DNA from: Nocardiopsis sinuspersici
GTDB taxonomy: Bacteria; Actinomycetota; Actinomycetes; Streptosporangiales; Streptosporangiaceae
Assembly: GCA_008638415.1 (NCBI GenBank)
Contig: VWVT01000003.1
Span: 456,775-520,774, forward strand
Length of the DNA: 64,000 bases
Direction of reading: 5' to 3'
The first letter of the stretch is position 1. The number at the start of each line of letters is the position of its first letter. The notes under the pieces were generated by a model. It did no database searches. It saw only the letters and a list, made by a program, of their open reading frames with translations, and was not told the DNA's origin. The translations under genes were made by a program, and so were the position numbers. This document shows positions 48,958-57,569 of the stretch, one piece after another.

Positions 48958-49914
48958 TCACCAACCACGGGCGGCCGACACCAGGTGCCGGTGCACCCTG
49001 TCCAGGTGCGCGTTGCCCGGCACACCCGTGCGCCGCACCAGGTACATGGTGTTGACCGGCGGCTCCTCCGGTTCCAGCAGCGCCACCAGCCGTCCCCGGT
49101 CCAGAGCCTCCTGGCACAGGTAGCGCGGCAGCACTGTGACCCCCGCCCCGTTCTCGGCGGCCGCCATCATCCCGCGCAGGTCGGGCACGGTGACCGCGGG
49201 CCCGCACGTCAGCCGCACCCCGAACACGTGCCGCCAGTAGCGGCGCAGGATCGGCAGGTCGTCGCCGTAGGCCACCAGCGGGGCCTCGCACAGTGAGGAC
49301 GCGCCCTGCCGGGCGAGACGGTCGCGGCGGATCCGGTCCGCCCACGAGGGCGACGCCACCAGCACGAACTCCTCGTCCACGAGGGGGTCGGCCACCAGAG
49401 CGCGCCCGCGCGGGCACAGCGGTGACAGCACCAGGTCGTGCCTGCCCCCGCGCAGCTCGTCCAACAGGTCGTCGACCGTTCCGGTGCGCACCCGCAGCCG
49501 TACGCCCTCCGCCGCCAGCGGGGCGAGCGCCGGCAGCACCAGTCCGTGCAGCACCTCGGCGGGACCCGCCACGCGCAGGGGCGCGGGCGGGGCGGACGCG
49601 TCGCCGCCGCCCGGACCGGCCACCACCTCCAGGGCGTCCAGGGGCTCGGCCACCCGGGCCGCCAGGTCGTTGGCCTCCGCGGTCGGTGCCACTCCGCGGG
49701 GCAGGCGCTCGAAGAGCGTGTGTCCCAGACGCTGTTCCAGGGAACGGATCTGGGTGGTGACCGTCGGCTGCGACAGCCGCAGCAGCTGCGCGGCGGCGGT
49801 GAAGGAGCCGGACCGGTGCACGGCCAGGAAGGTCCTCAGCTGCTGGAGGTCGAGCGGTCCAGCGGTTCGCAGGCCGGCCGCGGAGTTCGATCCATCGATA
49901 TTCCTATAGCTCAC
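48958..49914 (-). CDS. LysR family transcriptional regulator
   Basis: 318-aa LTTR: winged HTH at residues ~22-80 (LQQLRTFLAVHRSGSFTAAAQ) and a periplasmic-binding-like effector domain beyond 110. Starts GTG 49914. Divergent from an NADP-dependent oxidoreductase across 100 bp that contain a perfect TTCGCT-N13-AGCGAA repeat, so it most likely controls that enzyme and itself. Confidence 0.9.
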   Translation of the reverse strand: MSYRNIDGSNSAAGLRTAGPLDLQQLRTFLAVHRSGSFTAAAQLLRLSQPTVTTQIRSLEQRLGHTLFERLPRGVAPTAEANDLAARVAEPLDALEVVAGPGGGDASAPPAPLRVAGPAEVLHGLVLPALAPLAAEGVRLRVRTGTVDDLLDELRGGRHDLVLSPLCPRGRALVADPLVDEEFVLVASPSWADRIRRDRLARQGASSLCEAPLVAYGDDLPILRRYWRHVFGVRLTCGPAVTVPDLRGMMAAAENGAGVTVLPRYLCQEALDRGRLVALLEPEEPPVNTMYLVRRTGVPGNAHLDRVHRHLVSAARGW

Positions 49915-49939
49915 TTCGCTGATTTTATTGGTAAGCGAA
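49915..49939. promoter_or_regulatory. LysR-type operator candidate
   Basis: TTCGCT (49915-49920) and AGCGAA (49934-49939) are perfect inverted arms 13 bp apart, and the pattern contains the T-N11-A core typical of LTTR sites. The spacer is AT-rich. It abuts the LysR start codon and lies 75 bp upstream of the oxidoreductase gene. Confidence 0.5.
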
Positions 49940-50014
49940 TACGTTGCCGGGCTAGTGTCTGCCCGGGCCGCAGGTCACCGCGCCCACACCCAGCGAAGTC
50001 CCGGAGGTTGTGCC

Positions 50015-51025
50015 ATGTCCGTCACCAGCAGGGAAGTCCACCTGGTCTCCCGTCCCGTCGGAGAGCCCCGGCCCGACGACTTCTCCCTCGTGGAGACCAC
50101 CGTCGGGGACCCGGGCCCCGGAGAGGTCCTGGTCCGCAACGACTGGATGTCCGTGGACCCGTACATGCGCGGCCGCATGAACGACGTCAAGTCCTACGTG
50201 CCGCCCTACCAGCTCGGTGAGCCGATGGACGGCGGCGCGGTGGGCGTGGTCACCGCCTCCGGCAGCGACGACGTCCCGGTCGGCACCGCCGTCCTGCACT
50301 CGGCCGGGTGGCGCGAGTACGCGCTGCTGCCCGCGAAGGCCGTGCGCGCGGTGGACACCTCCCTGGCCCCCGCCGAGGACTACCTCGGCGTACTGGGCAT
50401 GGTCGGCCTCACCGCCTACGCGGGCCTGACCGAGGTCGCCCCGGTCCGGGAGGGCGACGTGGTGTTCGTCTCCGGCGCCGCGGGCGCGGTCGGCTCCATC
50501 GCCGGACAGATCGCCCGCCAGCTGGGCGCGTCCCGTGTGGTCGGATCCGCGGGCGGCCCGGAGAAGAAGCGCCGCCTCCTGGAGGAGTTCGGCTTCGACG
50601 CCGCGATCGACTACCGCGAGGGGCGCCTGGAGGAGCAGCTCGCCGAGGCCGCGCCCGAGGGTGTCGACGTCTACTTCGACAACGTCGGCGGCGACCACCT
50701 GCGGGCGGCCATCGCCGCGATGCGCAACCACGGCCGGACCGCCCTGTGCGGCGCGGTCTCCCAGTACAACGCGACCGAGCCCGCGCCCGGCCCCGACAAC
50801 CTCTTCCTCGCCGTCGGCAAGCGCCTCAACCTGCGCGGGTTCATCGTCGGCGACCACGGCCACCTCATGGGGGAGTACGCCGAGCGCGCCTCCGGGTGGA
50901 TCGCCGACGGCAGGCTGCGCACCGAGAAGACCGTCGTCGAGGGCGTCGACAACGCGGTGCGGGCCTTCCTCGACATGATGCGGGGCGCCAACACCGGCAA
51001 GATGCTGGTCCGCCTCACGTCCTGA
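50015..51025 (+). CDS. NADP-dependent MDR oxidoreductase (curcumin/alkenal reductase-like)
   Basis: 336-aa zinc-independent medium-chain reductase of the leukotriene-B4 dehydrogenase group. The cofactor loop VFVSGAAGAVGSIAGQIAR (AxxGxxG) is near residue 150; YMRGRMND near 50 and VDVYFDNVGG near 220 are typical of this branch, which reduces alpha,beta-unsaturated carbonyls. ATG behind GGAGG. Divergent from the LysR gene. Terminator-like stem follows at 51033. Confidence 0.92.
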   Translation: MSVTSREVHLVSRPVGEPRPDDFSLVETTVGDPGPGEVLVRNDWMSVDPYMRGRMNDVKSYVPPYQLGEPMDGGAVGVVTASGSDDVPVGTAVLHSAGWREYALLPAKAVRAVDTSLAPAEDYLGVLGMVGLTAYAGLTEVAPVREGDVVFVSGAAGAVGSIAGQIARQLGASRVVGSAGGPEKKRRLLEEFGFDAAIDYREGRLEEQLAEAAPEGVDVYFDNVGGDHLRAAIAAMRNHGRTALCGAVSQYNATEPAPGPDNLFLAVGKRLNLRGFIVGDHGHLMGEYAERASGWIADGRLRTEKTVVEGVDNAVRAFLDMMRGANTGKMLVRLTS

Positions 51026-51032
51026 CCGCTTG

Positions 51033-51050
51033 CCTGGAGTGCGCTCCAGG
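51033..51050 (+). terminator. hairpin after MDR oxidoreductase gene
   Basis: CCTGGAG (51033-51039) pairs perfectly with CTCCAGG (51044-51050), loop four bases, eight bases past the stop. It could also be an operator for the following gene. Confidence 0.5.
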
Positions 51051-51112
51051 TCGTCATCATGGGGAGAGTCCCCACAGCCGTCACCTACTCCGTGATCACG
51101 AGAAGGGCATTC

Positions 51113-51931
51113 ATGCAGCACGTCACGCTGAACAACGGCCTCACCATGCCGCAACTCGGGTTCGGCGTCTGGCAGGTATCCGACGACGAGGCCCGGTCCG
51201 CCGTCGCGACCGCCCTGGAGACCGGATACCGCAGTATCGACACCGCCCGTATCTACGACAACGAGAAGGGTACGGGCCGCGCCCTCGCCGAGTCCGGCGT
51301 CGCCCGCGAGGAGCTGTTCGTCACCACCAAGCTGTGGAACGACGACCAGGGCTACGACCGGGCGCTCAAGGCCTTCGACGCCAGCCTGGAGCGGCTCGGC
51401 CTGGACTACGTCGACCTGTACCTGATCCACTGGCCCGCGCCGGGACAGGACGCCTACGTCGACACCTGGAAGGCGCTGGAGCGCATCCACGCCGAGGGCC
51501 GCGCCAAGTCCATCGGCGTGTCCAACTTCACCGAGAAGACCCTGGACCGCCTGGTCTCCGAGGCCGACGTCCTCCCGGTCCTGAACCAGATCGAGCTGCA
51601 CCCCTACTTCTCGCAGGGGGCCATGCGCGCGGCCAACGACCGCCACGGCGTGCTCACCGAGGCCTGGAGTCCGCTCGGCCAGGGCAAGGGGCTGCTGGAG
51701 GACCCGGAGCTGACCGCCCTCGGTGAGAAGCACGGCAAGTCCGCGGCGCAGGTCGTGCTGCGCTGGCACCTGCAGCTCGGCAACGTCGTGATCCCCAAGT
51801 CCGTGACCCCGTCCCGGATCCGGGAGAACTTCGACGTGTTCGACTTCGAGCTCTCCGCCGAGGACATGGACAGGGTCGGGTCGCTCGACCGCGGCGGCCG
51901 CATCGGTCCGGACCCCGACACGATGGGCTGA
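51113..51931 (+). CDS. aldo/keto reductase
   Basis: 272-aa AKR of the 2,5-diketo-D-gluconate reductase type. The tetrad is intact: Asp43, Tyr48 (SIDTARIYDNE), Lys73 (TTKLW) and His106 (LIHWP). SIGVSNFT and VIPKSVTPSRIREN at the end bind NADPH. ATG 51113 with GAGAAGGG upstream, favoured over an open extension of 18 residues. Strong terminator follows. Confidence 0.94.
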   Translation: MQHVTLNNGLTMPQLGFGVWQVSDDEARSAVATALETGYRSIDTARIYDNEKGTGRALAESGVAREELFVTTKLWNDDQGYDRALKAFDASLERLGLDYVDLYLIHWPAPGQDAYVDTWKALERIHAEGRAKSIGVSNFTEKTLDRLVSEADVLPVLNQIELHPYFSQGAMRAANDRHGVLTEAWSPLGQGKGLLEDPELTALGEKHGKSAAQVVLRWHLQLGNVVIPKSVTPSRIRENFDVFDFELSAEDMDRVGSLDRGGRIGPDPDTMG

Positions 51932-51937
51932 TCCGGC

Positions 51938-51971
51938 GGTGCCCCCGGGCCGTTCCCGGTCCGGGGGCACC
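51938..51971 (+). terminator. terminator after aldo/keto reductase gene
   Basis: GGTGCCCCCGG (51938-51948) pairs perfectly with CCGGGGGCACC (51961-51971) six bases after the stop. The remaining 300 bp up to 52274 carry no gene; a TACAGT element at about 52205 could be a promoter for the hydrolase. Confidence 0.8.
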
Positions 51972-52274
51972 CCTTCGGGGCGCGGGGGCGCTCCGCCGCG
52001 GGGACGGGCGCCGACGGCCTCGGACGAACGCGTGCCGGCGCGGGTAAACCCCGTGGCGGCCGATGGCCGGAAGCGGACGATCAGGGCACTCCCGCACCAG
52101 GGCGAACAGCCGCAACGGGGGACACTTCGCAACGGGTATGGATCTGCTGAGTCTCAGGTCGGAAACACCCACCGCCCCGGGTGGCGTGGCACCGAACGGA
52201 GGCGTACAGTTCCTCTCTGGTGCGTCGGCTAGCAAGGACGGCGCCACCACTCTCCTCTAGGCGAAACCAGACCC

Positions 52275-53156
52275 ATGACCGTCGTCCCCCTTCGCGCAGC
52301 ACGTGTGTACCGTTCGGAGACCGCCGAGCGCTCCGTGCACGCCTGGTGCCACAAAGCCCTGAGCCGGTGGCCCGAACTCGGGCCCCTTCCTCCCGTGGAG
52401 ACCCGTCTGGGGAGTACGCAGGCCTTCCGTGCCGCGGGCGGTCCCGGTACCCCGGTACTCGTGCTGTCGGGTACCAACTTCAACACGGCCACCACGGTGC
52501 CCGCCGCCCGCGCGCTGTCCGCGGACCGGCCGGTACTGCTGGCCGACCTGCCCGGGCAGCCCGGCCTCAGCTGTAGCCAGCGGGTCGGGGGCGCCAGGAT
52601 CGACACCTACGGCGCCTGGCTCGACGAGCTCCTGCCCCGGATCACCGACCGGCCCGTGCTCGTGCTGGGCCACTCCCGCGGCGCCGCCGTCGCGCTCGCC
52701 TCGACCCCGTCCCCGCTGGTCGCGGGGATGCTGCTGCTCAATCCCGCCGGGCTGACCGCGGCCGGTGTGAGCTCGGAGTCGATGCGCACCGTGCTGCCGT
52801 GGATGATCCACCCCAACGAGCACACCAGCGGCCGACTGGTCGAGTTCCTCAGCGGCCCGTCCACCGCGTGCGACGAGCACCGCGCCGAGGCCGAGTGGCT
52901 CACCCTGGTGGCCCGGCACTGCCGCACGGGTTCCATGCCCAGCCCCCTGCAGGCGGAGCACTTCCGTGCTTGGTCGGGTACCCCGGTCGCCGTCGCGACC
53001 GGCTCGCACGACCAGTTCTTCTCTCCCGCACGCCTGCACGGACCGGCCCGCCGGTTCCTGGACACCGAGGTCCACACCATCGAGGGCGCGGGCCACCTGT
53101 CGCTGTACGAGCAGCCCGAGGCCGTGCGCGAGCTGCTGCGCGGGTTCGACTCCTGA
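52275..53156 (+). CDS. alpha/beta hydrolase
   Basis: 293-aa serine hydrolase. Nucleophile Ser134 in the elbow GHSRG, acid Asp246 in GSHDQFF and His274 in GAGHLSLYE form the triad. The oxyanion region is in SGTNFN rather than the common HGxG. Resembles esterase/lactonase-type actinobacterial enzymes; substrate unknown. ATG 52275 has a poor Shine-Dalgarno. Monocistronic. Confidence 0.86.
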   Translation: MTVVPLRAARVYRSETAERSVHAWCHKALSRWPELGPLPPVETRLGSTQAFRAAGGPGTPVLVLSGTNFNTATTVPAARALSADRPVLLADLPGQPGLSCSQRVGGARIDTYGAWLDELLPRITDRPVLVLGHSRGAAVALASTPSPLVAGMLLLNPAGLTAAGVSSESMRTVLPWMIHPNEHTSGRLVEFLSGPSTACDEHRAEAEWLTLVARHCRTGSMPSPLQAEHFRAWSGTPVAVATGSHDQFFSPARLHGPARRFLDTEVHTIEGAGHLSLYEQPEAVRELLRGFDS

Positions 53157-53482
53157 TCCTCTCGCCCCGATCCCGGCGGCGCCCGACCTCCGCGTCCGTT
53201 CCGGGTGCCGCACCCGTGCCCCGTTGAGGCCGTGACGCCGAGATGAGCGGTGCACAGTATGCGTGGCCTTGTAAGAAAATCCCTTATGTGGCTTTTGGTA
53301 TACCTTTTTTAATATTTTCCAGTGTGTCGATAATGCTGCTGGGTAAGGACGGTTCCGACTCCCCTCAAAGAGAGGGATAAACAGGAAAGCCCGTCCCGAG
53401 ACGTATCCTTACCCGAGGCCGGTGCGGCCGACGGGCCTTTATCCCCCGCCGAACGTCTCCGAAACACCAGAAAGCAGTCGGC
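53157..53482 (+). promoter_or_regulatory. AT-rich upstream region of second BCCT gene
   Basis: This 326-bp gap has an unusually AT-rich core (about 53270-53335) with GGTATACC and a TTTTTTAATATTTT run, in otherwise very GC-rich DNA. It probably holds the promoter and control sites of the transporter. No gene is seen. Confidence 0.5.
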
Positions 53483-55159
53483 ATGTTCGAAAAGCTGGCA
53501 CAAAGGCTGGGGCTCAACACGAACCCGGCGATCTTCTTCGTGTCCGCCGCGTTGGTGGTCGTCTTCGTGGTGGGTGCGATCCTCTTCACCGACGTGGTGG
53601 ACGCCATCTTCGGCACGACCTCGGACTGGATCCTCACCAACCTAGGGTGGCTCTACATCCTCGGCGTGACCACCTTCCTCATCTTCCTGATCTGGATCGC
53701 GTTCAGCCGGTTCGGGACCGTACGCCTGGGGCAGCCGGACAGCAGGCCCGAGTACAGCAACCCCGTCTGGTTCGCCATGCTGTTCGCCGCGGGCATCGGC
53801 AGCATTCTGATGTTCTGGGGCGTGGCCGAGCCCGTCAGCCACTACGCCAATCCGCCACGGGCGGGTGTCGCGCCGCAGACGATCGAGGCCGCCGAGGAGG
53901 CGATGGGCTTCACGCTCTACCACTTCGGCCTGCACACCTGGACGATCTTCTGCCTGCCGGGGCTCGCCTTCGCCTACTTCGTGTACCGCAAGGGCCTGCC
54001 GTTCCGGGTCAGCTCGGTCTTCCACCCCTTCCTCGGGGAGCGGATCCACGGCCCCCTGGGGCGGGCGATCGACATCGTCGCCGTCCTGGGCACGCTGTTC
54101 GGCGTCTCCGTCACCATCGGCCTGGGCACCCTCCAGATCAACAGCGGCCTCAACACCCTGTTCGGCGTCGAGGAGAGCCGCCTCACCCAGTTGATCCTCA
54201 TCGCGATCGTCACGACCATCGCCGTGATCTCCGTGGCCAGCGGCCTCGACGTCGGCATCAAGTGGCTGTCCACGATCAACATCTTCATGGCCGTGGGGCT
54301 GCTGCTCTTCGTCTTCCTCGCGGGTTCGACGCTCTTCCTGGCCAAGGGCATCATCGAGACCACGGGCATCTACCTGGAGATGCTCATCCCGCTGTCGTTC
54401 TGGAACGACACCTTCGCCAACACCGGCTGGCAGGGGTCCTGGACCGTCTTCTACTGGGCGTGGACCATCACCTGGTCGCCGTTCGTCGGCATCTTCATCG
54501 CGCGCATCTCCAAGGGCCGCACCATCCGGGAGTTCGTCCTCGGAGTGCTGGCCGCCCCCACCGTGTTCAGCGTCGTGTGGTTCAGCGTGTTCGGGCTGTC
54601 CTCCTTCAACATCGAGAGGAACCGGGGCGGCGACCTGGTCGGGGAGGTGGTCGTCCAGGAGGACGTTCCCGGTGCCCTCTTCGCGTTCCTGGAGCACTTC
54701 CCGCTGACGACGTTCGTGTCGATGGTGAGCATCCTCATCGTCATCATCTTCTTCACCACCTCCTCGGACTCGGCCTCTCTCGTGGTGGACATCCTCTGCT
54801 CCGGTGAGGCGGGCAACCCGACCCGTCAGCGGGTCTTCTGGGGGATCACCGAGGGCGTCGTGGCCGCGACGGTGCTCACCGCGTCCGGTACGGGCGGTCT
54901 GGACGCCCTGCAACAGACGATCATCGTGTTCGGGCTGCCGTTCTTCGTGATCGGCTTCTTCATGATGGTGGGGCTCGTGCGCTCGCTCAACGCCGAGTTC
55001 GCGGAGGGCTCGGGAGTCCAGCGCGAGCGCAACGCACCGCTCGCCACCAGGGCGCGCAGGTTGAAGCGGAGCCAGAGGCGCCAGGGCGGTGACGTCGGGA
55101 GCCGTACCGGGGAGCGCGGCGGCAACGGCGACGGCGACGGCTCGTCCACGGAGAGCTGA
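53483..55159 (+). CDS. BCCT family osmolyte transporter, second paralogue
   Basis: 558-aa transporter with the 12-helix BCCT core. TM8 has WTITWSPFVGIFIARISKGR, the conserved aromatic-rich segment that lines the substrate site. Where the first BCCT protein has GMGIG this one has GIGSI (residues 104-108), so coupling or substrate may differ. The C-terminal tail is Arg/Lys-rich then Gly/Asp-rich, a feature that in BetP senses osmotic stress. ATG 53483; followed by a 52-bp palindrome acting as terminator. Confidence 0.93.
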   Translation: MFEKLAQRLGLNTNPAIFFVSAALVVVFVVGAILFTDVVDAIFGTTSDWILTNLGWLYILGVTTFLIFLIWIAFSRFGTVRLGQPDSRPEYSNPVWFAMLFAAGIGSILMFWGVAEPVSHYANPPRAGVAPQTIEAAEEAMGFTLYHFGLHTWTIFCLPGLAFAYFVYRKGLPFRVSSVFHPFLGERIHGPLGRAIDIVAVLGTLFGVSVTIGLGTLQINSGLNTLFGVEESRLTQLILIAIVTTIAVISVASGLDVGIKWLSTINIFMAVGLLLFVFLAGSTLFLAKGIIETTGIYLEMLIPLSFWNDTFANTGWQGSWTVFYWAWTITWSPFVGIFIARISKGRTIREFVLGVLAAPTVFSVVWFSVFGLSSFNIERNRGGDLVGEVVVQEDVPGALFAFLEHFPLTTFVSMVSILIVIIFFTTSSDSASLVVDILCSGEAGNPTRQRVFWGITEGVVAATVLTASGTGGLDALQQTIIVFGLPFFVIGFFMMVGLVRSLNAEFAEGSGVQRERNAPLATRARRLKRSQRRQGGDVGSRTGERGGNGDGDGSSTES

Positions 55160-55169
55160 CCGGACGCCG

Positions 55170-55221
55170 TCGACGGGCGGGGCCCGGACCGGAGCGCTCC
55201 GGTCCGGGCCCCGCCCGTCGA
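55170..55221. terminator. 52-bp perfect palindrome after BCCT gene
   Basis: Positions 55170-55195 are the exact reverse complement of 55196-55221, with no loop and centre GC (GGAGCGCTCC). It starts 10 bp after the transporter's stop. As RNA it makes a very stable terminator; as DNA it is a possible cruciform. Confidence 0.8.
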
Positions 55222-55276
55222 GGAGCCCCGCGCCGCCCGACGGAGTCTCCGTGGTGGACCGGCGGGAGGATCCGCG

Positions 55277-56056
55277 ATGATGGCTGCCATGCCCACCTCC
55301 GAGCAGACCTTCGACGACGCCCGCTTCCTGTCCGCCACCGCCGACCGCCTCGCCGCCCTTCCCGCCGTGGAGGCCGTCATGATCGGCGGCTCCCGGGCAC
55401 AGGGGGCCCACCGCCCCGACAGCGACTGGGACCTGGCGATCTACTACCGGGGCGGCTTCGATCCGCGACACCTGCGGGACGCCGGATGGGAGGGAGAGGT
55501 CTCGGAGGTCGGCGGCTGGGGAGGGGGAGTCTTCAACGGCGGCGCCTGGCTCCGGATCGACGGCCGGTCGGTGGACGTGCACTACCGCGACCTCGACGTG
55601 GTCGAACACGAGCTCGCCGAGGCCGAACAGGGGCGGTTCCGGGTGGAGCCGCTCATGTTCCACCTGGCCGGTATCCCCACCTACCTCGTCGTCGCCGAAC
55701 TCGCCCTCGGCAGGGTCCTCGTCGGGGACCTGCCCCGGCCCGGCTACCCCGGGGCGCTGCGCGAGAGCGCGCCGCCGGTGTGGCGGGGCCTGGCCGCGGC
55801 CACCCTGTCCTACGCCGAGCACAACCACGCCCCGTACGGCCGGGTGGCCCAGACCGCGGGCCTCATCGCCCAGGCCGTCTCCCAGGCGGCTCACGCGGTC
55901 CTGGCCGAGCGCGGGGAGTGGGTCACCAACGACAAGACCCTCCTGTCACGGGCCGGCCTGGAGGAGGCCGACCTCGTGGTCGCGGGTATGACCGCCGACC
56001 CCCAGGACCTGACCGCGGCGGTCGCCGAGGTCGGACGGCTCCTCGCCACGGCCTGA
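55277..56056 (+). CDS. nucleotidyltransferase domain protein
   Basis: 259-aa pol-beta-type nucleotidyltransferase, similar in layout to kanamycin- or lincosamide-nucleotidyltransferase-like proteins. The core GGSRAQG (residues 37-43) and metal ligands Asp50-x-Asp52 (DSDWD) are intact, with a third carboxylate in VDVHYRD. The C-terminal half is helical. Could modify a small molecule or protein; no toxin partner is adjacent. ATG 55277 behind GGAGGA, with other ATGs at 55280 and 55289. Confidence 0.82.
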   Translation: MMAAMPTSEQTFDDARFLSATADRLAALPAVEAVMIGGSRAQGAHRPDSDWDLAIYYRGGFDPRHLRDAGWEGEVSEVGGWGGGVFNGGAWLRIDGRSVDVHYRDLDVVEHELAEAEQGRFRVEPLMFHLAGIPTYLVVAELALGRVLVGDLPRPGYPGALRESAPPVWRGLAAATLSYAEHNHAPYGRVAQTAGLIAQAVSQAAHAVLAERGEWVTNDKTLLSRAGLEEADLVVAGMTADPQDLTAAVAEVGRLLATA

Positions 56057-56136
56057 GCCGTCCGGCGGAGCCGCCTCCCGCCCGCGTACCCGTGACGGTT
56101 CCGGCCGGGCCTTGCCGCGGCGAGGCGCGGCCGTTA

Positions 56137-56158
56137 GGTTAGTAAGCGCCCACTAACC
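56137..56158. promoter_or_regulatory. TetR-type operator candidate
   Basis: GGTTAGT (56137-56143) and ACTAACC (56152-56158) are perfect inverted arms with an 8-bp spacer (AAGCGCCC); the core TTAGT-N8-ACTAA matches the size and look of TetR-family sites. It lies 16 bp before the membrane protein start, overlapping the likely promoter. Confidence 0.6.
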
Positions 56159-56173
56159 ACGGAGGCCTCCAAG

Positions 56174-56737
56174 GTGACATCCGAACACCCCCGGGCCACG
56201 CGCCCCTCGACCGCCGACGCCGTGATCGCCGCCCTCGTGCTCCTCCTCGAACTGGCCGCCACCTACGCCACCGTCAACGGCGACCCCTTCGCCCCCGTCG
56301 ACGGCTGGGGCGCCACCCGCTCCACGGACCCGGCCGCCTTCGCCGCCGTGGTCGTGGGCTGCGGTGCGCTCTACTGGCGCCGCAGCCACCCCGTGCCGTC
56401 CCTGGCCGTCGCCACGGCCGCCTATGCCCTCTTCCTGCTGCGCGACTACGAACTCGGGCTCTTCCTCGCACCGATGGTCGCCCTCTACACCGTCGCCACG
56501 CTGGGCCGCGCCCGGATCCGGGCCGCTCTCGCGGGTGCCGTGGCGCTCACCGCCTCCCTGCTGTGGGTGCACGCCCGGACGGCGGCCGTCGCCGATCCCG
56601 GAACGGCGCTCCTCGCCTGGGCGGCCTTCGGTACCGTGATGGCGGTGTTCCTCGCGGGCCCGTTCACCGCGGGCGAGCTGGTCCGCTGCCGCAGACTGCT
56701 CGCGGACCGACGCGTGCTCGCGGGCGGCCCGGCCTGA
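56174..56737 (+). CDS. orphan sensor-kinase-like membrane domain protein
   Basis: 187 aa with about four to five hydrophobic segments and little else. The pattern (..ALYWRRSHPVPSLAVATAAYAL..) resembles the N-terminal membrane domain of actinobacterial NarL-partner histidine kinases, but the protein stops before any HisKA_3 or ATPase domain. It is either a truncated kinase or an independent membrane protein. GTG start behind GGAGG. Preceded by a TetR-type palindrome and followed after 80 bp by a TetR gene. Confidence 0.7.
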   Translation: MTSEHPRATRPSTADAVIAALVLLLELAATYATVNGDPFAPVDGWGATRSTDPAAFAAVVVGCGALYWRRSHPVPSLAVATAAYALFLLRDYELGLFLAPMVALYTVATLGRARIRAALAGAVALTASLLWVHARTAAVADPGTALLAWAAFGTVMAVFLAGPFTAGELVRCRRLLADRRVLAGGPA

Positions 56738-56817
56738 CCCTCCGGCGCCGGTCCGCCCCTCGCGAGCAGTACGGTGGCGCGATCAGCCACGAGTGACCGG
56801 AGCGAGGAGCGGACCCG

Positions 56818-57492
56818 ATGAACGGCGAACCCGGGAAGCGCCGACCGCGATCCACCGCGGAGCGGACCCGACAGCACATCCTGGACACCGCCGCCGAGGT
56901 CATGCGCCGGCTCGGCATGGCCCGGACCACCACCAGGGAGATCGCACGCGCCTCCGGCTACTCCGAGGCCACCCTGTACAAGCACTTCACCGACAAGTCC
57001 GAACTGGTCCTGGCGGTCATGAGGCACCGCTTCCCGCCGTTCGTCGAGGACCTCGCGGCGATGACCGAGCGGGCGGGACAGGGCGACGTGCGCGACAACC
57101 TGGTCGGACTGGTCGTCAAGGCCGTCCCGTTCTTCCGGTACGGCGCGCCCGTGCTCGGTTCCCTGTTCGGCGAACCGGACCTGTTGCGCCGCCACCGCGA
57201 GGGCATGGAGCGCCACGGTGCCGGGCCCCACAACGTCAACCGGGGGTTCGCCGCCTACCTGTCGGCGGAACGGGAGCTCGGCCGGGTCCCCGCGGACGTC
57301 GCTCCCGACGCGGTGGCGGCACTGCTGGTGGGAGCGTGCTTCCAACGCGGTTTCCTGGAGGCCTTCCACGAGGGCGGCGGGGAGTTCCCTCCCCTGGAGG
57401 AGTTCGCCGCCGCCCTGGTCGACGCCACCGGGGTCACCGGCGCCACCGGGGCCGCCGGGACACGAGAGGGCGGCGCGGGCACCCGCACCTGA
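56818..57492 (+). CDS. TetR family transcriptional regulator
   Basis: 224-aa TetR repressor; HTH at residues ~18-62 (..HILDTAAEVMRRLGM..TTREIARASGYSEATLYKHF). The C-terminal domain ends in a Gly/Thr/Ala low-complexity tail. ATG start. Downstream of the orphan membrane protein, whose promoter carries a TetR-type palindrome; it probably represses that gene and, by read-through, itself. Confidence 0.9.
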   Translation: MNGEPGKRRPRSTAERTRQHILDTAAEVMRRLGMARTTTREIARASGYSEATLYKHFTDKSELVLAVMRHRFPPFVEDLAAMTERAGQGDVRDNLVGLVVKAVPFFRYGAPVLGSLFGEPDLLRRHREGMERHGAGPHNVNRGFAAYLSAERELGRVPADVAPDAVAALLVGACFQRGFLEAFHEGGGEFPPLEEFAAALVDATGVTGATGAAGTREGGAGTRT

Positions 57493-57501
57493 GAGCCGGG
57501 G

Positions 57502-57540
57502 GCGGGACCGGCGCGCACGTGGCGTCCGCGCCGGCCCCGC
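57502..57540. terminator. bidirectional terminator between TetR and GNAT genes
   Basis: GCGGG-A-CCGGCGCG (57502-57515) pairs with CGCGCCGG-C-CCCGC (57527-57540), one mismatch, loop 11 bases, between convergent genes. Confidence 0.75.
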
Positions 57541-57569
57541 TCCCCGGAAGGGGTCACCCCGCCGGTGCG

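Noticed and set aside
53642-55894. A 750-codon minus-strand frame opposite the BCCT and nucleotidyltransferase genes
   Set aside because: Antisense, runs through the 52-bp palindrome, and is rich in H, E, D, Q with no domain.
55277-56056. Nucleotidyltransferase as part of a MNT/HEPN toxin-antitoxin pair
   Set aside because: At 259 aa it is too large for a MNT antitoxin and no HEPN-type gene lies next to it.
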